The notes beneath the pieces are model-generated. The model was not told the origin of the DNA. It did no database searches and was given only the letters and a program-made list of their open reading frames with translations. The position numbers and the translations under genes were made by a program. From assembly GCA_043228905.1 (NCBI GenBank), contig JBHGNT010000018.1, positions 10,478,001 through 10,542,000 of the forward strand: a stretch of 64,000 nucleotides of DNA. Direction: 5' to 3'. This DNA comes from Azolla caroliniana. Its lineage: Eukaryota; Polypodiophyta. Below are positions 33,941 to 46,185 of this stretch, piece by piece (position 1 is the stretch's first letter; every line of letters begins with the position of its first letter).

Positions 33941-34877
33941 CTCCCTTCTAGATGTGACATGGAAGGATGCCCCAAGTGCTATCAACAATCCAACTAGTTT
34001 CATTGTAAACAAGATTAATTAGGTTTTCATCATAAACAACGAGAAAATCATCTGAAGAAGTTTGAACATGATTAGCGTTATCATCATTACCTTTCTTTTT
34101 ATGCTTACTACTAGATCATGTATGGTTCTCCTTTTTCCACCTCAAGCAATACCGTTTTGTATGTCATGTTTTGCCACAAATGGCATTCGAAATCTTTATA
34201 CTTGGGCTTTGATTTACTCCTACTCCTTCCTTCCTCTGTTTTTAACAATCAAGAGCTCTAATGTGATGATATCTCGTGTATCCCTCATCGCATCTCTTCA
34301 TTTGGAACACCATCTCTTCATATATTTTGTGGTCAGGTCACAATTCAATTCAGGATTGCATTAGTTAAAGATACCTTAAAAGTTTCCCATGAGTTAGGAA
34401 GGGTGTTTAGCAACCAAAGAGCAAGCATTTCATCATCTAATTTTACTCACATACCAAAAAGTTCATCAAAACATCCTTGAAATTCATTTAAATGATCAAA
34501 GACAGAATTATCCTCTTTATAAGGTAAATGTATTACTTGTTTAAGCACAAACAACTTATTATTACATATCTTAGATGCATATAAAATTTCAAGTTTGTTC
34601 CATAAAGCTTTGCCATTAGGTTCATTCGCAATACAGTTTAACACATTATCTCCTACCCACTCTCAAATAAAACCATATACTTGTTGTTGATTCTCGAAAG
34701 ACCATTTCTTGATAGTTTTACTCTCAAGTTTTGTCATTGCGGAAATAGTAATTGTAGATTTTTAACGAAAAGTTTTATCTTACCTTTTCATTTTTGGTAG
34801 TTTGCACCATTCAACCAAACCATCGTGGAAAAATTCACCTCCATAAGAAAGTGCTAGAAACTAGCTCTGATACCACT
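33941..34877 (-). pseudogene. Copia-F gag region, degenerate
   Basis: Best seen at 34644-34447: LNCIANEPNGKALWNKLEILYASK and FDHLNEFQGCFDELFGM, a Copia gag core. Stops and frame changes surround it. The primer site TGGTATCAGAGC is at 34875-34864 on the minus strand. The protease start (FHVTS) is at about 33945-33960. Confidence 0.8.
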
Positions 34878-35459
34878 TGATGTGATTCACGATAGCACTT
34901 TACCACTTATTATGAGAACAAGATTAACTTGTGCAAGTTATTCAAGAAAAGGAACAAAATTATGCATGATACACCACAAAAGTTTAACATGGAAAACCCT
35001 CAAGGGACAAAAAACCATGAGAATAAATCCAGAAACAATTCACTATCAATGTATAAAATTCATACACCAAAATTCTACTCTAAATATATTAGAGTACTAT
35101 GTAAAGAGGAAAGTAAAATTTCCTCTAATAACTTAAACCCAACTAACAAGACACAAAAGACCACCAAAGACTCACAACATGTGGCTAGTGCCAAAGGCAA
35201 TGTCCAAAAATGTAGATTTTTAATCAATTTATTTAGAAGCGTTGATGGAGAAGGCTAAGAAGAAGAGTATGCACTTTCCAAAATTCGGGTTCTACTCTCT
35301 AAAAATAATCTGTCCATTGTTTCCTCTTTTCCCACTTTTAGAAAGTATGGATATGTAAATCCATATAAGTGTGAGGTTTTTCACACTATTAAAAACAATA
35401 ACATTTGGGCATCCAAGGCCTATCCACACACCTAAATAGTGTGGCCAGAAATACTAACA
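34878..35459 (-). repeat. 5' LTR of Copia-F
   Basis: TGTTAGTATTTCTGGCC (35459) to ...TCACATCA (34878) on the minus strand, beside the primer site. No second copy in the window. Confidence 0.7.
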
Positions 35460-35830
35460 GGCTAAGCATGGGCGCCACTACTTGGTGCATGTTAACCTTC
35501 ACATTCACTTAGTCTAAGCCTATGCTACCAATTGCATACATGGGTTTAGGGTTTAGCGAATGCTTCAAGTATTACATTTTAAATTTATTATTTATTTAAT
35601 TTCTTGTAAAACGTGTTCAAGGAACTAAGTAGAAAGGTTTATTGTTACTAAAATACTTGAAGCTATTGTTGTCTAGCTAAGGAGATCGCTTCCATGCTCA
35701 ACCCACGATTCTCTTTTTAGGTAGGGCTACACCTTGTTTTGCATGTTTACCTCATTACATATTCCATTGTGTTAACCCCTTCCCTAAACTTACTCTTTGT
35801 AGCAGTATTCAAAAGAATACACATTCGATA
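35460..35830. other. Spacer, no gene seen
   Basis: AT-rich sequence between the Copia-F LTR and the LINE ORF1 fragment. I see no coding signal or repeat boundary. Confidence 0.6.
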
Positions 35831-36439
35831 TCAATTCATTGCATTAGCATTAGGAGGCACCAACATTTTCCCTAATTTCTCTATTGCTGAAGGCAAAACT
35901 GGCCACATAGTGGAATGCTTACATTCTACCTCAACCCATATAGGACAATCTTGTTTCAATATATCTAAGTACTCCGTCAATGGTCTCCAAGGAACAACAT
36001 GAACCAAACTCCTAGCATAGAAAATTGGAAACCTAGCAAGTAATGTTTCTTTATTCTCACTTGAATTTAAAACCACCTCATAGAAACCACGTGGGCCAAC
36101 ATACACATCCTCTACACAATCCACTTGCAAGACACCACGTAGCCATTGTTTGACCCAATGAAGGGCATGTATTTTGCCAATAAAAAAAGTATCACTCCTC
36201 TCATAAAATGCTGAGAAAGATGACACGTACTCTTTTGTATCCACTTCAACCTTGAAAATATCTTCCTCATCAAACTTTGAAGCAATTTTAGTATTTCCTT
36301 TCATGCAATCCTCCATCAAAGCATTAGCCATGCACCTCAAATATTCCCATTGTGCATCATCGTTAATGTTAACATCATTACGCATAGCATCAGCATATGA
36401 CATGTTTACCTCGTCTTCCACACATTTGGGTCTTTTCAT
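35831..36439 (-). CDS. LINE ORF1-like protein, DUF4283-type, 202 codons
   Basis: An intact frame from the ATG at 36439. Residues about 90-190 (FIGKIHALHWVKQWLRGVL, VGPRGFYEVVLNSSENKETLLARFPIFYARSLVHVVPWRPL) have the layout of the RNA-binding-like domain at the N-terminus of plant LINE ORF1 proteins, a hydrophobic core ending in a tryptophan-rich strand. No CCHC knuckle or endonuclease follows; to the left is anonymous sequence. It may be a truncated LINE copy that still lacks stops, or a domesticated fragment. The assignment is by pattern only. Confidence 0.6.
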   Translation of the reverse strand: MKRPKCVEDEVNMSYADAMRNDVNINDDAQWEYLRCMANALMEDCMKGNTKIASKFDEEDIFKVEVDTKEYVSSFSAFYERSDTFFIGKIHALHWVKQWLRGVLQVDCVEDVYVGPRGFYEVVLNSSENKETLLARFPIFYARSLVHVVPWRPLTEYLDILKQDCPIWVEVECKHSTMWPVLPSAIEKLGKMLVPPNANAMN

Positions 36440-37346
36440 TAGTGCCCTTTACTCTTTGTATTCATCCATTAGTACCCTCTTTCATGTACATTGTATGCTA
36501 TTACATATTGTGATTACATAATCTAACATATTTCTATACCATATTGTAAGACAATAAACTAGGACAAGTCATTAAAGAGAAAAAGATGTTTAGCCACAAG
36601 AAAATGTCATCAATCCATTGATTCATCATGAATCTCTCTTGTATACACTTCAAAACCGTCAAACAGTTGGAGTGTACTCGCAACTAAAACGTTTTAAGGC
36701 ACCCTTATGGCTAAATCAGACATCACAGAAAGCAAATGCAAAAACCATGGTTCTTGCTGACAAAAGTCACCATAGAAGTTTTTGAACCAACAAAGATATG
36801 ACCAAATAATAAGATGATGAAAACGGTAACATTTTCCCCTTTGAATTTCCAAAAAGATAATTCCGAAATGCAACCAAGCATTTCAACGAGCCTTCCCTCT
36901 TCATAGACTACATAGTATAAATATATAAGAGGACATAACAGATGAGATGGTATCAGTACATATACAAGTTCAATGAAGAGAAATAAGAAGAATGGTTCGA
37001 TAGCAGTAATATAGCAGTATACCTATAACAGTAGTATCATTCAGCTTCAAAAGCCATTGAAATTATTGCTTCCACAAATTGGAATGCATATCCAGATGCA
37101 GGGTTTATTCCAGCACAATAAAACCACATCTTTTGTTTTCCAAGATCATCATGTAAAACATTGTCAATTTGTGAAGCAGAATGTGAAACATTTTACTGAC
37201 AAAAAACTTGAGAATGCTTTCCCAAAGAAATTGAATAGAACATATCCTTTATCATTTTAGTATACCTTCCAGACATTACCTAAAATGAATTATAAAAATC
37301 ACTTTTTGTCTTGAAATGTGCATTGCAAATGTAGCTAAATCTAGAT
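36440..37346. other. RPN3 3' flank
   Basis: The part nearest 37346 is the RPN3 3' untranslated region. A candidate poly(A) signal AATAAA lies on the minus strand at 37109-37104. I see no other gene. Confidence 0.5.
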
Positions 37347-40300
37347 CTAAAAGTCACTGTCATCTTCCTCAGCAATATGCTTTGCCAATTCCTGTTCCTG
37401 CTGTTGTCGTTCACGCCTTTTCTCCGCACTCTCAAGCTCTTTCTTATGGGCATTAGGTGGAAAACAAAGTGCTCGTACGGCTTCATTGTGTGTGTTGAGA
37501 CAGAACGCAATTCTGGAGTGGAAAGCAGCCTGTGGCTCATTGGATGAGTAAATATCACCCATTTCTTTAGATTGCATCCATCCATTAGCATGATCTACAG
37601 AAGCCTCTATACCACCGTCTCTAACAGCCTTCGCCACAATACTTTCAGCATCAGCAACTGCAGTTGCAGAGTTCAACCTGAGCTTTCCTGCCACATCTAC
37701 AAGTGAGATGCGTGAATATGAGATACTAATATTCCTGAGCCCAGTTCGGATCACATTGTGCCTCAAACGTACAATGAGATTATGAGTCCTATCAGCATGA
37801 AACACGCCTGTATAATTCTCAGCCACACTATGAAACAGTGCAAGATCACCAATCCGAACAGCCTGTACATCATCAGCACATTTAAAACTCACAGATGCAA
37901 ATAAGTTCTAATTGAGCTAAATAAATAAGAATGTAAAGGAAAGAAATATCACATTTGTTAATTCAAAGTATGGCTTGAGAGCATTTTTCATTCCAGGTTG
38001 CATGAAAGTTGTTCTTTCAGGTATTTCTCCAAGCAACAATCTCACAATTGAAGCCCATTTGTTACATTGAATGCGGAAACCTCTTGCTTTGGCAGGAGCC
38101 TTTCGTGCTGCTTGTAAAAGACTGTCTTTAGCATCTGTATACTCAAGTTGTATTGTCCTAATCCTTCCCAAATAGTACAAGTAGCGGCATAGCTGTGGCA
38201 GAATAGTTTATTAATCTATATATTGTGGTGAATCTCAAAATAGATTGACACCTGCAACTACCTGCTGATTTGAATGAGATTCAACACGTTGTGCTTTAGC
38301 TCGCAACTTTTCTGCCTGGTCGTAGAGATTGTAATGTAGGTAGTTCCTCAAAAGAAGATTCAGCAGAGTTTCCTATAGAAAAAATCGCTCTTGATTAATG
38401 TGCATGAGATTCTTTTATGAAACAGAGAAACCAATTATACCTGACCTAGTTCGTCGCGACGTAAAGTAGCTGTTCGGTGAAGGGCCAACAATGTACTGAA
38501 ACAACCATAAGTTCTGAACTTCAGAAGCAACAACTAAGCACAATAGTGGAGAGATCATGTTTGGTTTTTACAACAATTACATAGATCATTGGTTATATAT
38601 TGGGAATTAAATACCCACCCTCGTATGTCAAGAAGAGAATCTGTCAATTCATAAATATAAGAGTAGAAAAAATATAGCTTTGCCGCAATTACATCCACAG
38701 TTCTCCTATTCAGTGTTTTTAGACGGTTGATAGCTGCAGAAGCACATTCTTTACCCTGCATACAAAGCATTTTATTATGACTATTTTCAACAATAGTTCA
38801 TTCCAACATTTCCCAAGATATCCAATTATTACCTCTTTGAATTGCTTTTGGTCAATTAAGAAGACAAGCACTAGGAGATAGCATAGGATCTCTAGTTCTG
38901 GGAGCACAGTTGTTTTGTGTGAAATTGCATTAGTTGCTACGATGGGGTTGTCGATTTCCATGTCCTTCCCAACATCCTAAAAAAAGAATATAACGGATAG
39001 AAGATAGAAGATAAGGTTATAAAGCAAACATAGAAAGGTGTTACATAATTTAAGTTTTTATGTGTGCTCACAAGGATGTAGCTCATACAAGAGTATAGTA
39101 TCTATAGATGAACTGTGATTTATAAGAAAAGTACAGACTTTGCATGTAGTTCTAATTGATATGACATGCATATGTTCTTTTAACGGTAGCTTTGCATATT
39201 CATGCCAAGCTTCAAATGAAGTTCAGCCATATATGATTTCTTTTCCTCACGGGGCCATTTCAAGTAGCTCTTGCCTATCTCTATGCAAATCCTCTGAGTC
39301 ACTTCTTGTTGCAAATATCCCCTCATATCGTGGAATTCATCATCATAACAAAACTTTTGTACAGTTCTACTCAAGTCAATATGCTGAAAACTGTTGTGAG
39401 AGGAAAGAAATGTGATCACAAAATGCAACGACAACAGCCCTTGTGTGTTTTAAAGAATGTGAAAGTATTTGATCTTTTCTGTTGGAACAAGACATTGTAA
39501 GACTACCCACAAAGCAAGAAAGTGTTATCGCATTATGTTACATCTCCAATATCTTGAGCTTGTGGTTTTACGCCCCATTTCTACAGCTGCACTGCTTCTG
39601 CTCAAGTCTACTGGTCCATGGTACCTCCCTACCAACTATCTAGTCGTATTACCGTTGTAAATGTGTTTTTATATAATTAATTTCATATTTTTGCCGATAT
39701 ACCTATATCAAGACTAAGGATATCCATCTTTTGTTAGAGAGGGAGAGAGAGAAGAAAGGGGGCGAGGCGTTGTACTCTTGAAAGGCACAAGATTATGCAC
39801 AGAAGTATTTAACAAAGAGTAATTAACTATAGTTTAAAATTCTGTGTATACATCTTTTTTAGAGAGAAGAGGGCATAAAGTTGTACTATTGAAATGCAGG
39901 AGACTATACATGGATGTGTTTGACAAAGAAGAACAGAACTACTTTTAAAACAACGAACTCTGAGGCTACTTGTCAGAACTTATAACCAATAACTAGGAAC
40001 TCTGAGTGAAATTTGGGATCAAGTCAAAGAATGTAGTATCTGACAAAGAGGAACAGTCGCCATGTTACATAATTGAACTTGTGATAACATCGCATCCTAA
40101 ACTCTGGGTGGAAATTTTTAACAAGTCAAAAGATTCAGATAATGGAGATTATTTAATAGATGAATTGAGGGTACTAGTCAGAAGTATTACCAAATCGCAT
40201 TAAACTCCAGATGAGAAATTTGGAACAAATCAAATAACACCCCACTCATTTTAAATATGTGAGCCAGACTACTTGTCAAAAATCATAACACAACCCTAAA

Positions 40301-42591
40301 CCTCAATGTGATATTCCGGGAATGACTCGGAGAAAATTTATATAGTGAAAGATTTCAATTTGACATAAAACCAGAAGTGAGTTAGAATTCCCAACTCTAA
40401 TCATTTGGAACAAATTTTGGTATTAAACTACTGAGTTGGGGTCTCGAATTTTAGAAGCTAGTGTATAAATAGCATATGCCCCTTACAGAGAATCCGACAA
40501 ATACTTTTTCTGCACTGTTCATCATATTCCTTTCCAAAATTTGAGGCGTATATCATACCACGTATGGTACTTTTAGGATTCTGAGCCAAATTTTTATTTG
40601 TTTGTAGTATGGTTTTCATATAGACAAACTGTGTAGAGAAGTCAAAGACACAGACTGTCATCTCTTTTGTATGGACATTCATGTATTACATACAATATGT
40701 GTTTTTGACTCTCATATCTTTTTTGTGTTGTCAACTGTATTACATACAATGTGCTTCTCAACTCTGACTCAAATTTTTGTTATATTATTCAGATTTTCTC
40801 AGTGTATTTTTATGCTTTAGATTCAAATACTTGTTTGATGCTAAATGTCAAGTAAATGGTGTTGTGATTCCATCTCTCCATTCTAGGACCAAGTCCTGGC
40901 ACAATCCCATGTGACTAATAAATGATATGGGGTAGACTAGGCAAGTCATTTCAAGCATAACATGCATGGATCACTTACTATGGCATCCATAGCCAAATCA
41001 TCAATGCACAAAAGTAGGTATGAGATAATATATATATGATCTGCTGCACTAATGTAAACGCAAACCATGAAGAAGTCTAACACTAAGACAGTGAAAGTAT
41101 TTTAAACACATATAAACAATATCTATACATAGGAAAACATTCAAGAACACAGTTAAAGAGACCACTGATTCATCCAGGTTTATCTAGCATAGTTGAAAAT
41201 TATCAAGAAATCAATCAACCAATTTAAACCTACCTAATGAATCGTACAAGTTATTAACCTTCATCCAAAATTTTACTGGTTTAGTATAATCCAGCAATTG
41301 AGATTCCATACCCACTTTTAATACGATTAAAGAAGACATAAACTTACAAAGGTGAACCATGACCACCTAAAAAAGTATAGGACTGGCAAAAGATCCATTG
41401 AGGAGAAATTACTTGTAAGGATGTGAACCTTGTAAGGATGTGAACAACTTATAGATGTCTGGGAATAAGAACAAAATCTTCCCATTACCAAACGAGCCTG
41501 ACTTAAAACAGATTATGTACGCAATCATTACCACATGAGTGGAATGTAATCAGATATTAGTAAATTTAACAAACAGGAATTCTCTGGCAGTAGTTAAATG
41601 ATTACTATGTTTTGCTCCCTCTATGAAAGCATATAATTGTTTCTAATTCTGCATTTTCCTAGGGTCCCATTGTTTGCTACCTAAAATTTTGACATTACAA
41701 ACTTTATCTAGTATATACAAGAGAATGTTATTCCAAAAGAAGCCCATCTGAAGAGCCAGGAGTGAGATGAACGTTTAACAAACAGTGGAAGTTTAATTAC
41801 TTTCATGAATCCTTGAGCTATGTTTTAAAACTCCAACTACAGTCAAAGATTCTAAAAATTCCTTGAGAACAAACAAATAAAACTCTAAAACGGGAAGGAT
41901 GATTTTGGGAAGCCATGACTTGTTGCAAAGGAACATTTTCTTGTGAACCTTACAAGAAACAAACTAGGGAAAAAACACATAATCGGGCGAACAGGTCCGA
42001 AATAATAATAATAAGAAGAAGAAGAAGAAGTTCAGATCCGTTTCTCTGGTTCTTTCACTTGAGCTGAGAAAGGTAATATTTCGAGTATATCAATAAGACC
42101 AGATCTGATCCTCCTATTTTTCGCCTTCTTTCTTTCATTATTATTTTGGGTTCGTCCTTTCTTTCTTTATTTCGGTTTGAGCTGAGATTATAGTAAGAAT
42201 ACTGACCTTGGAAACGTAAGTCAGAAGGCGAGAGAGATGATCAGAACCAGAAGGGAAAACGTGTTTGAGGAAGGAAACGATCAACGGAGCTCGGAGGCGA
42301 TGTCTAAGCAACATCAGCATGCGCAGAGAGCGACCGATCTGGCGCATCTCCTTCGACAAAACCCCTCGCTCCACAGACAAAGCCACGCTCTTGAGCTCTG
42401 AGAATTGCACGCGAAGGAGAAATTTCAGTTATCCATTCTTCAGAAGAATGGATAGGCATACAGAGACACAGAGAAAGAGGGATCGACTTACGCTGGAGAG
42501 TAGAGGGAGGAGGAGAGGCCACAACTATCTCTGTCGTAGCTACTGGGGTCTCTGTAGATTCCTTCATGTCGACGTCGTTCGAGACTGCCAT
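37347..42591 (-). CDS. RPN3: 26S proteasome regulatory lid subunit RPN3 (PSMD3), eight exons
   Basis: RPN3 is a PCI-domain subunit of the proteasome lid, which deubiquitinates substrates in cytosol and nucleus. Exons, minus strand: 42591-42492, 42397-42207, 38976-38833, 38755-38619, 38495-38441, 38372-38262, 38192-37953, 37862-37347. They sum to 1,494 bases, 497 residues plus stop, close to the usual plant length near 490. All seven introns are GT-AG and the phases agree. Landmarks: [63 protein letters not shown] end [12 protein letters not shown] and [12 protein letters not shown], and the acidic tail [12 protein letters not shown]. No defect is seen. Exon boundaries are read by eye. Confidence 0.95.
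38977..42206 (-). other. RPN3 intron 2 (3,230 bases)
   Basis: Donor GTCAGT, acceptor ending TTTTTTTAG. The other introns are 68-123 bases. I recognise no transposon coding sequence in it. Between about 39735 and 40330 there are imperfect repeats (gttgtactattgaaa at about 39768 and 39873; actctg/actcca-gaaatttgg-aa-caa-tcaa at about 39998, 40098 and 40203). An (aat)(aag) run lies at 42003-42030. Confidence 0.85.
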
Positions 42592-42900
42592 TGCTGGAAG
42601 AAAGAGGGAGAGGGAGCGTCTGTCTGTGTGCAGAAGAAACCGCAGCCCTAACTCGCAAACCACGAACGTCTTTCTTTCGTTCGTTCGTTCGTTCTTTCTT
42701 TCTGCAGCACGTCTTCCTTCCGCCTGCAGAGTTCAGCAAACGAACAACGCCTGCTAAGCTAGCTAAAGTAAAATGTGTGTGTGTGAGTAGAAATAACATT
42801 TGTTACTACTACTACCGCCTATATTGCTATTGGTGTGTGTGTGGTTTGGTCCGTCGGTGTCGGTGTCGGTGTCGGTGAGTTATATAACTTATGCCCATCC
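42592..42900 (-). promoter_or_regulatory. RPN3 5' untranslated region and promoter
   Basis: Directly upstream of the RPN3 ATG. Contains (ttcg)n/(tttc)n at about 42671-42702, (gt)n at about 42774-42785 and four gtcggt hexamers at 42853-42876. No clear TATA box seen. The assignment is by position. Confidence 0.5.
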
Positions 42901-42949
42901 AATGTGCCGGACCTTTCTGATGAACCTAAAACATGGGGGGCTCAATACA

Positions 42950-43573
42950 ATCTCAAAACACAGTTGGGAGAAGAGATATCAAGCCAAAACTATGATTAAC
43001 TAGCATTCAGACTTAATCGTGATTACAAGAAGGTCTCATTACAAGCTCCTCTGAGCTGACTACAATTAAGGAGAGTGAGAGGAGAGAGAATGAACCAAAA
43101 TGAGGAGAAGCTCCTCAATATATACGCCAAGGGGGTCGTTTTTGGGCTACCAAAGCCATTATGCCAAGAGATGACTCTTGCGCTACGCAAATCGTTATGC
43201 CAAGAGGTGGCTCTTGGGCTCCCCTAGCGTTAGTCATTAGGACCGGTTTTCCCAAGCCCGGGAGGCACTCCTTTTGTAGTAGGTTCTAGGACTTGGTCTT
43301 TCGTGAGTTCCAACTCAAGTTGGGACTACTATTCCCAACCTAAGGGTGGTGCCCCTTTTTTGGGACTAGGACGGAGATTGGGATTAGTTCCCTTCTTGGG
43401 TCCCAACTTTAGTTGGGATTGGTGGATATGTGGGACTGTCCCAACCCAAACCCTACTTGGGTTATGCTCGTGCCAAATTCAATTGGGACTTCATGGGTCA
43501 CTCGTTTTGAGGCTCCTTGGTTCCCTCATGACTGATTTTAGGGCTAGTTTTGGGTTGGCACTATTTAGGGACA
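42950..43573 (-). repeat. Possible solo LTR
   Basis: On the minus strand a G-rich tract (GGGGATGGGGGTGAATG) precedes TGTGTCCCTAAATAGTGCC at 43573, like a polypurine tract and LTR start. A TATA-like GTATATATTGAGG lies near 43115-43128. Internal short repeats of ttgggact/cccaact and ccaagaggtggctcttggg type are frequent. No second copy or clear end is seen. Confidence 0.35.
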
Positions 43574-43657
43574 CACATTCACCCCCATCCCCTGGAGCTT
43601 GAGTCTTGTAAATAATCAAGTGTATGATTATGTCGTGTGGAAAAGGGTTAGAGGTGT

Positions 43658-44129
43658 GAGTGTGTAAGAGTAAGAGTAAGAGAGAAGAGACAATATATGA
43701 AACAGAAACTGTATATTCACAAGAAGATGAACGACAAGCAACAATTACAAGGTGAGAGAGGAGGGTTCTTACAAGGTCACCCTCTCTCTACATTCTCTCG
43801 AAGGGAAGGAAGATGTGATCATGACAAGGTGGAAAGATGCTCTCTTGAAAGGAATGCCAAAAATCACGCAAAGGCATTCTAATACCATGGATGAGTGTGT
43901 AAGAGTAAGAGTAAGAGAGAAGAGACACAATATATGAAACAGAAACTGTATATTCACAAGAAGATGAACGACAAGCAACAATTACAAGGTGAGAGAGGAG
44001 GGTTCTTACAAGGTCACCCTCTCTCTACATTCTCTCGAAGGGAAGGAAGATGTGATCATGACAAGGTGGAAAGATGCTCTCTTGAAAGGAATGCCAAAAA
44101 TCACGCAAAGGCATTCTAATACCATGGAT
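43658..44129. repeat. Tandem duplication, two copies of about 235 bp
   Basis: Copy 1 is 43658-43892, copy 2 is 43893-44129. They begin gagtgtgtaagagtaag and end ataccatgga. The visible difference is 2 extra bases (acaca versus aca) in copy 2. Both hold the same short open frame, which I do not take as a gene. Confidence 0.95.
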
Positions 44130-44159
44130 GTGTTAGATGCAAATGATCAATATAAAATC

Positions 44160-45055
44160 GAAAAATGAAAGAATAATATTGTCATTAGAGGTATGCAAGA
44201 GAATGCATTATCTCTTGCAAAGAATATTACGAAATTCTTTGAAGGTCACTTTGCCATGTGAGATGTTATTGTATATGACGCACATAAGGTTGGCAAAAAC
44301 CAACTAGAGGGAAAGTCATCTCGAGCTATTGTTTGCACAATCTTAGATGAGCCTAAAAGGCTATCATTCTAGATAGTAGTAAGGTGTACCTAAAAGGGAC
44401 AAGTTTCTTTGTAACGGAGGATAGAACTCCACAAGAGCAAGAACGTAGAAGGCAAGCATATGCATATAGGAAATCAAATCATAATGCATAGCAAGCAACG
44501 ACCTATGGAACTATAAATACTTCAAGATTGAAAGTAATGTTTTGCATTGTCAAGTATATCCATGGAATAAGGGTTTAGGACTCAATGATGTAGCTCAAGG
44601 TATGGATATTATATTTTTGGCTGAAACATGGGAGCATGAGGCAAAACATATACCTAAGATAGATGGTTACCTTATAAAATCGATATGGCCTCACTCCAAA
44701 GGGAATATTGGGTGTGTCGGGATAGCATGTATCTACCATGAGAGCTTAGATAATTCTATCAAAGTATGCAAATATGATGACTATAAGAGATACAATGATA
44801 TGGATAGAGGTTAATTTGGGGAGAGAGAAGCTCTATATAGTTGCATGTTACATTCCTCACAAAGACTCAAACTACTATAGTTGGTTTGGGTTAGATTGTG
44901 ACGATCCTTTTACAAAATTATGCCATGATATACTTTCATTTGAGAAGATTGGTAAAGTGTTAATTATGGGAGATTTTAATGCAAGAGTTGTCAATTTCCA
45001 AAATGTGGAGACATTTGAAGAAAATGTAGTAGAACATTGTCTATTGCATGACTCA
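44160..45055 (+). pseudogene. LINE-L: ORF1 end and endonuclease domain of a non-LTR retrotransposon
   Basis: The left part (44180-44500) reads, across stops, like the C-terminal strand of LINE ORF1: KGTSFF/V-T-EDRTPQEQERRRQAYAY type. From about 44590 an endonuclease/exonuclease/phosphatase fold follows: VAQGMDIIFLAETW (the N-E-type active region), then a frameshift near 44800, then LYIVACYIPHKDSNY and KVLIMGDFNARV, the DFN signature. It ends near 45055 in the middle of the domain, joined directly to Copia-M. The reverse transcriptase is missing. Confidence 0.7.
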
Positions 45056-46114
45056 AATATGTGGAACATGTCAATATGGAAAGCAAAATAGGTTGCCTTT
45101 ACCGCATGAAGGACACATAAGCAAAATTTGTTAGATTTGGTACATACAAATGTATGGGGACCAACAAAAATTGCATCAACTGGTGGTTGCCAGTTTTATG
45201 TAACTTTCATAGATGATTGCCCAAGGAAACCATGGATTTATTTCATGAAAGAGAAGAGTGAAGTATTTGATTGTTTTTATAAATTCAAATGCATGGTAGA
45301 AAAGCAAGTTGGAACTAGGATAAAATGTCTAAGGTTTGATGGAGGAGGAGAATCTTCTCCAATGAATTCTCTGATTTTCTATGCAATCAAGGAATAAGGA
45401 GATAGTTCACATGTAGATATACTCCACAACAAAATGGAGTGGTTGAAAGGAAAACAGAACATTGGCAAACATAACAAGAGCTATGATGACAGAAAAAATG
45501 TCATTGTATTACTGGGCTGAAGCTATAAATAGGGCTAACTATATTCTAAATGGATGCATAACATCTAGAGTACATGTTGCAACTCCTGAAGAATGTTGTA
45601 ACTCCTAGTTTAGAACACTTAAAAGTGTTTGGATGCCTTGCTTAGAAGTAAGCTTGATCCAAACGCTGAAAAATGTGTTTTTAATGGGATATTCAGAGGA
45701 GCAAAAAGGGTATAAATGTTATCACCCTTTGACAAAAACGATTGTAGTCGGCTGTGATGTAATATTTGATGAGTTGGGCAATTGGTATAGCCCAAAACAG
45801 AATGCGAAAATTGATGAAGACAATGAAAATGTAGATAGAAATAAATATGAAAATGAAAGTGATTGCTATGGGAATGGAAACAAGGTTGAATAGCAAAGTT
45901 CAACATCGATAGCATGTATTGAACCATCAGAAAACTCTGGTAGTAAATCTGAATCGAATGCTTGGAGTGGGAAAAATGTACGACATAAAAAATATGATGA
46001 TAAAAAGGGAAAACAGAAGATGCTAGAATATGAAATGTTTGATGAAGGATCTAGAAACATGGAAGATGTAGATTGTGATGTATCATTGGATTAAGAGCTG
46101 GGTACACAAGTCGT
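45056..46114 (+). pseudogene. Copia-M integrase region, degenerate, left piece
   Basis: It begins in the pre-integrase finger (CGTCQYGKQNRLP, 45058), then integrase core (LLDLVHTNVWGPTKIA, FIDDCPRKPWIYFMK, KCLRFDGGGE) and, across several stops, the PQQNGVVERK site near 45425 and tail FLMGYSEEQKGYKCY. It stops at 46114 where Gypsy-N begins; reverse transcriptase resumes at 62246. Base composition is much more AT-rich than Gypsy-N. Confidence 0.82.
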
Positions 46115-46185
46115 TGTCGTGGAGAAAACTGTCCCTAGGCGGAAACTGCGTATAACGTGTGTAAACCGGCCCTTACACGTGGCGA

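Larger units (their letters stand above)
17650..35459 (-). mobile_element. Copia-F, outermost element of a four-level nest (gag/protease fragment)
   Basis: The right piece is 33936-35459 (LTR, primer site, gag, protease start); the left piece is 17650-17777. Joined across the insertion, the protease frame carries on without a break: FHVTSRREF on the right and SSYTSGDFGVVKMGND on the left, split at a run of T. The rest of pol is missing beyond 17650, where LINE-E begins. Everything from 17778 to 33935 is later insertion. Confidence 0.85.
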
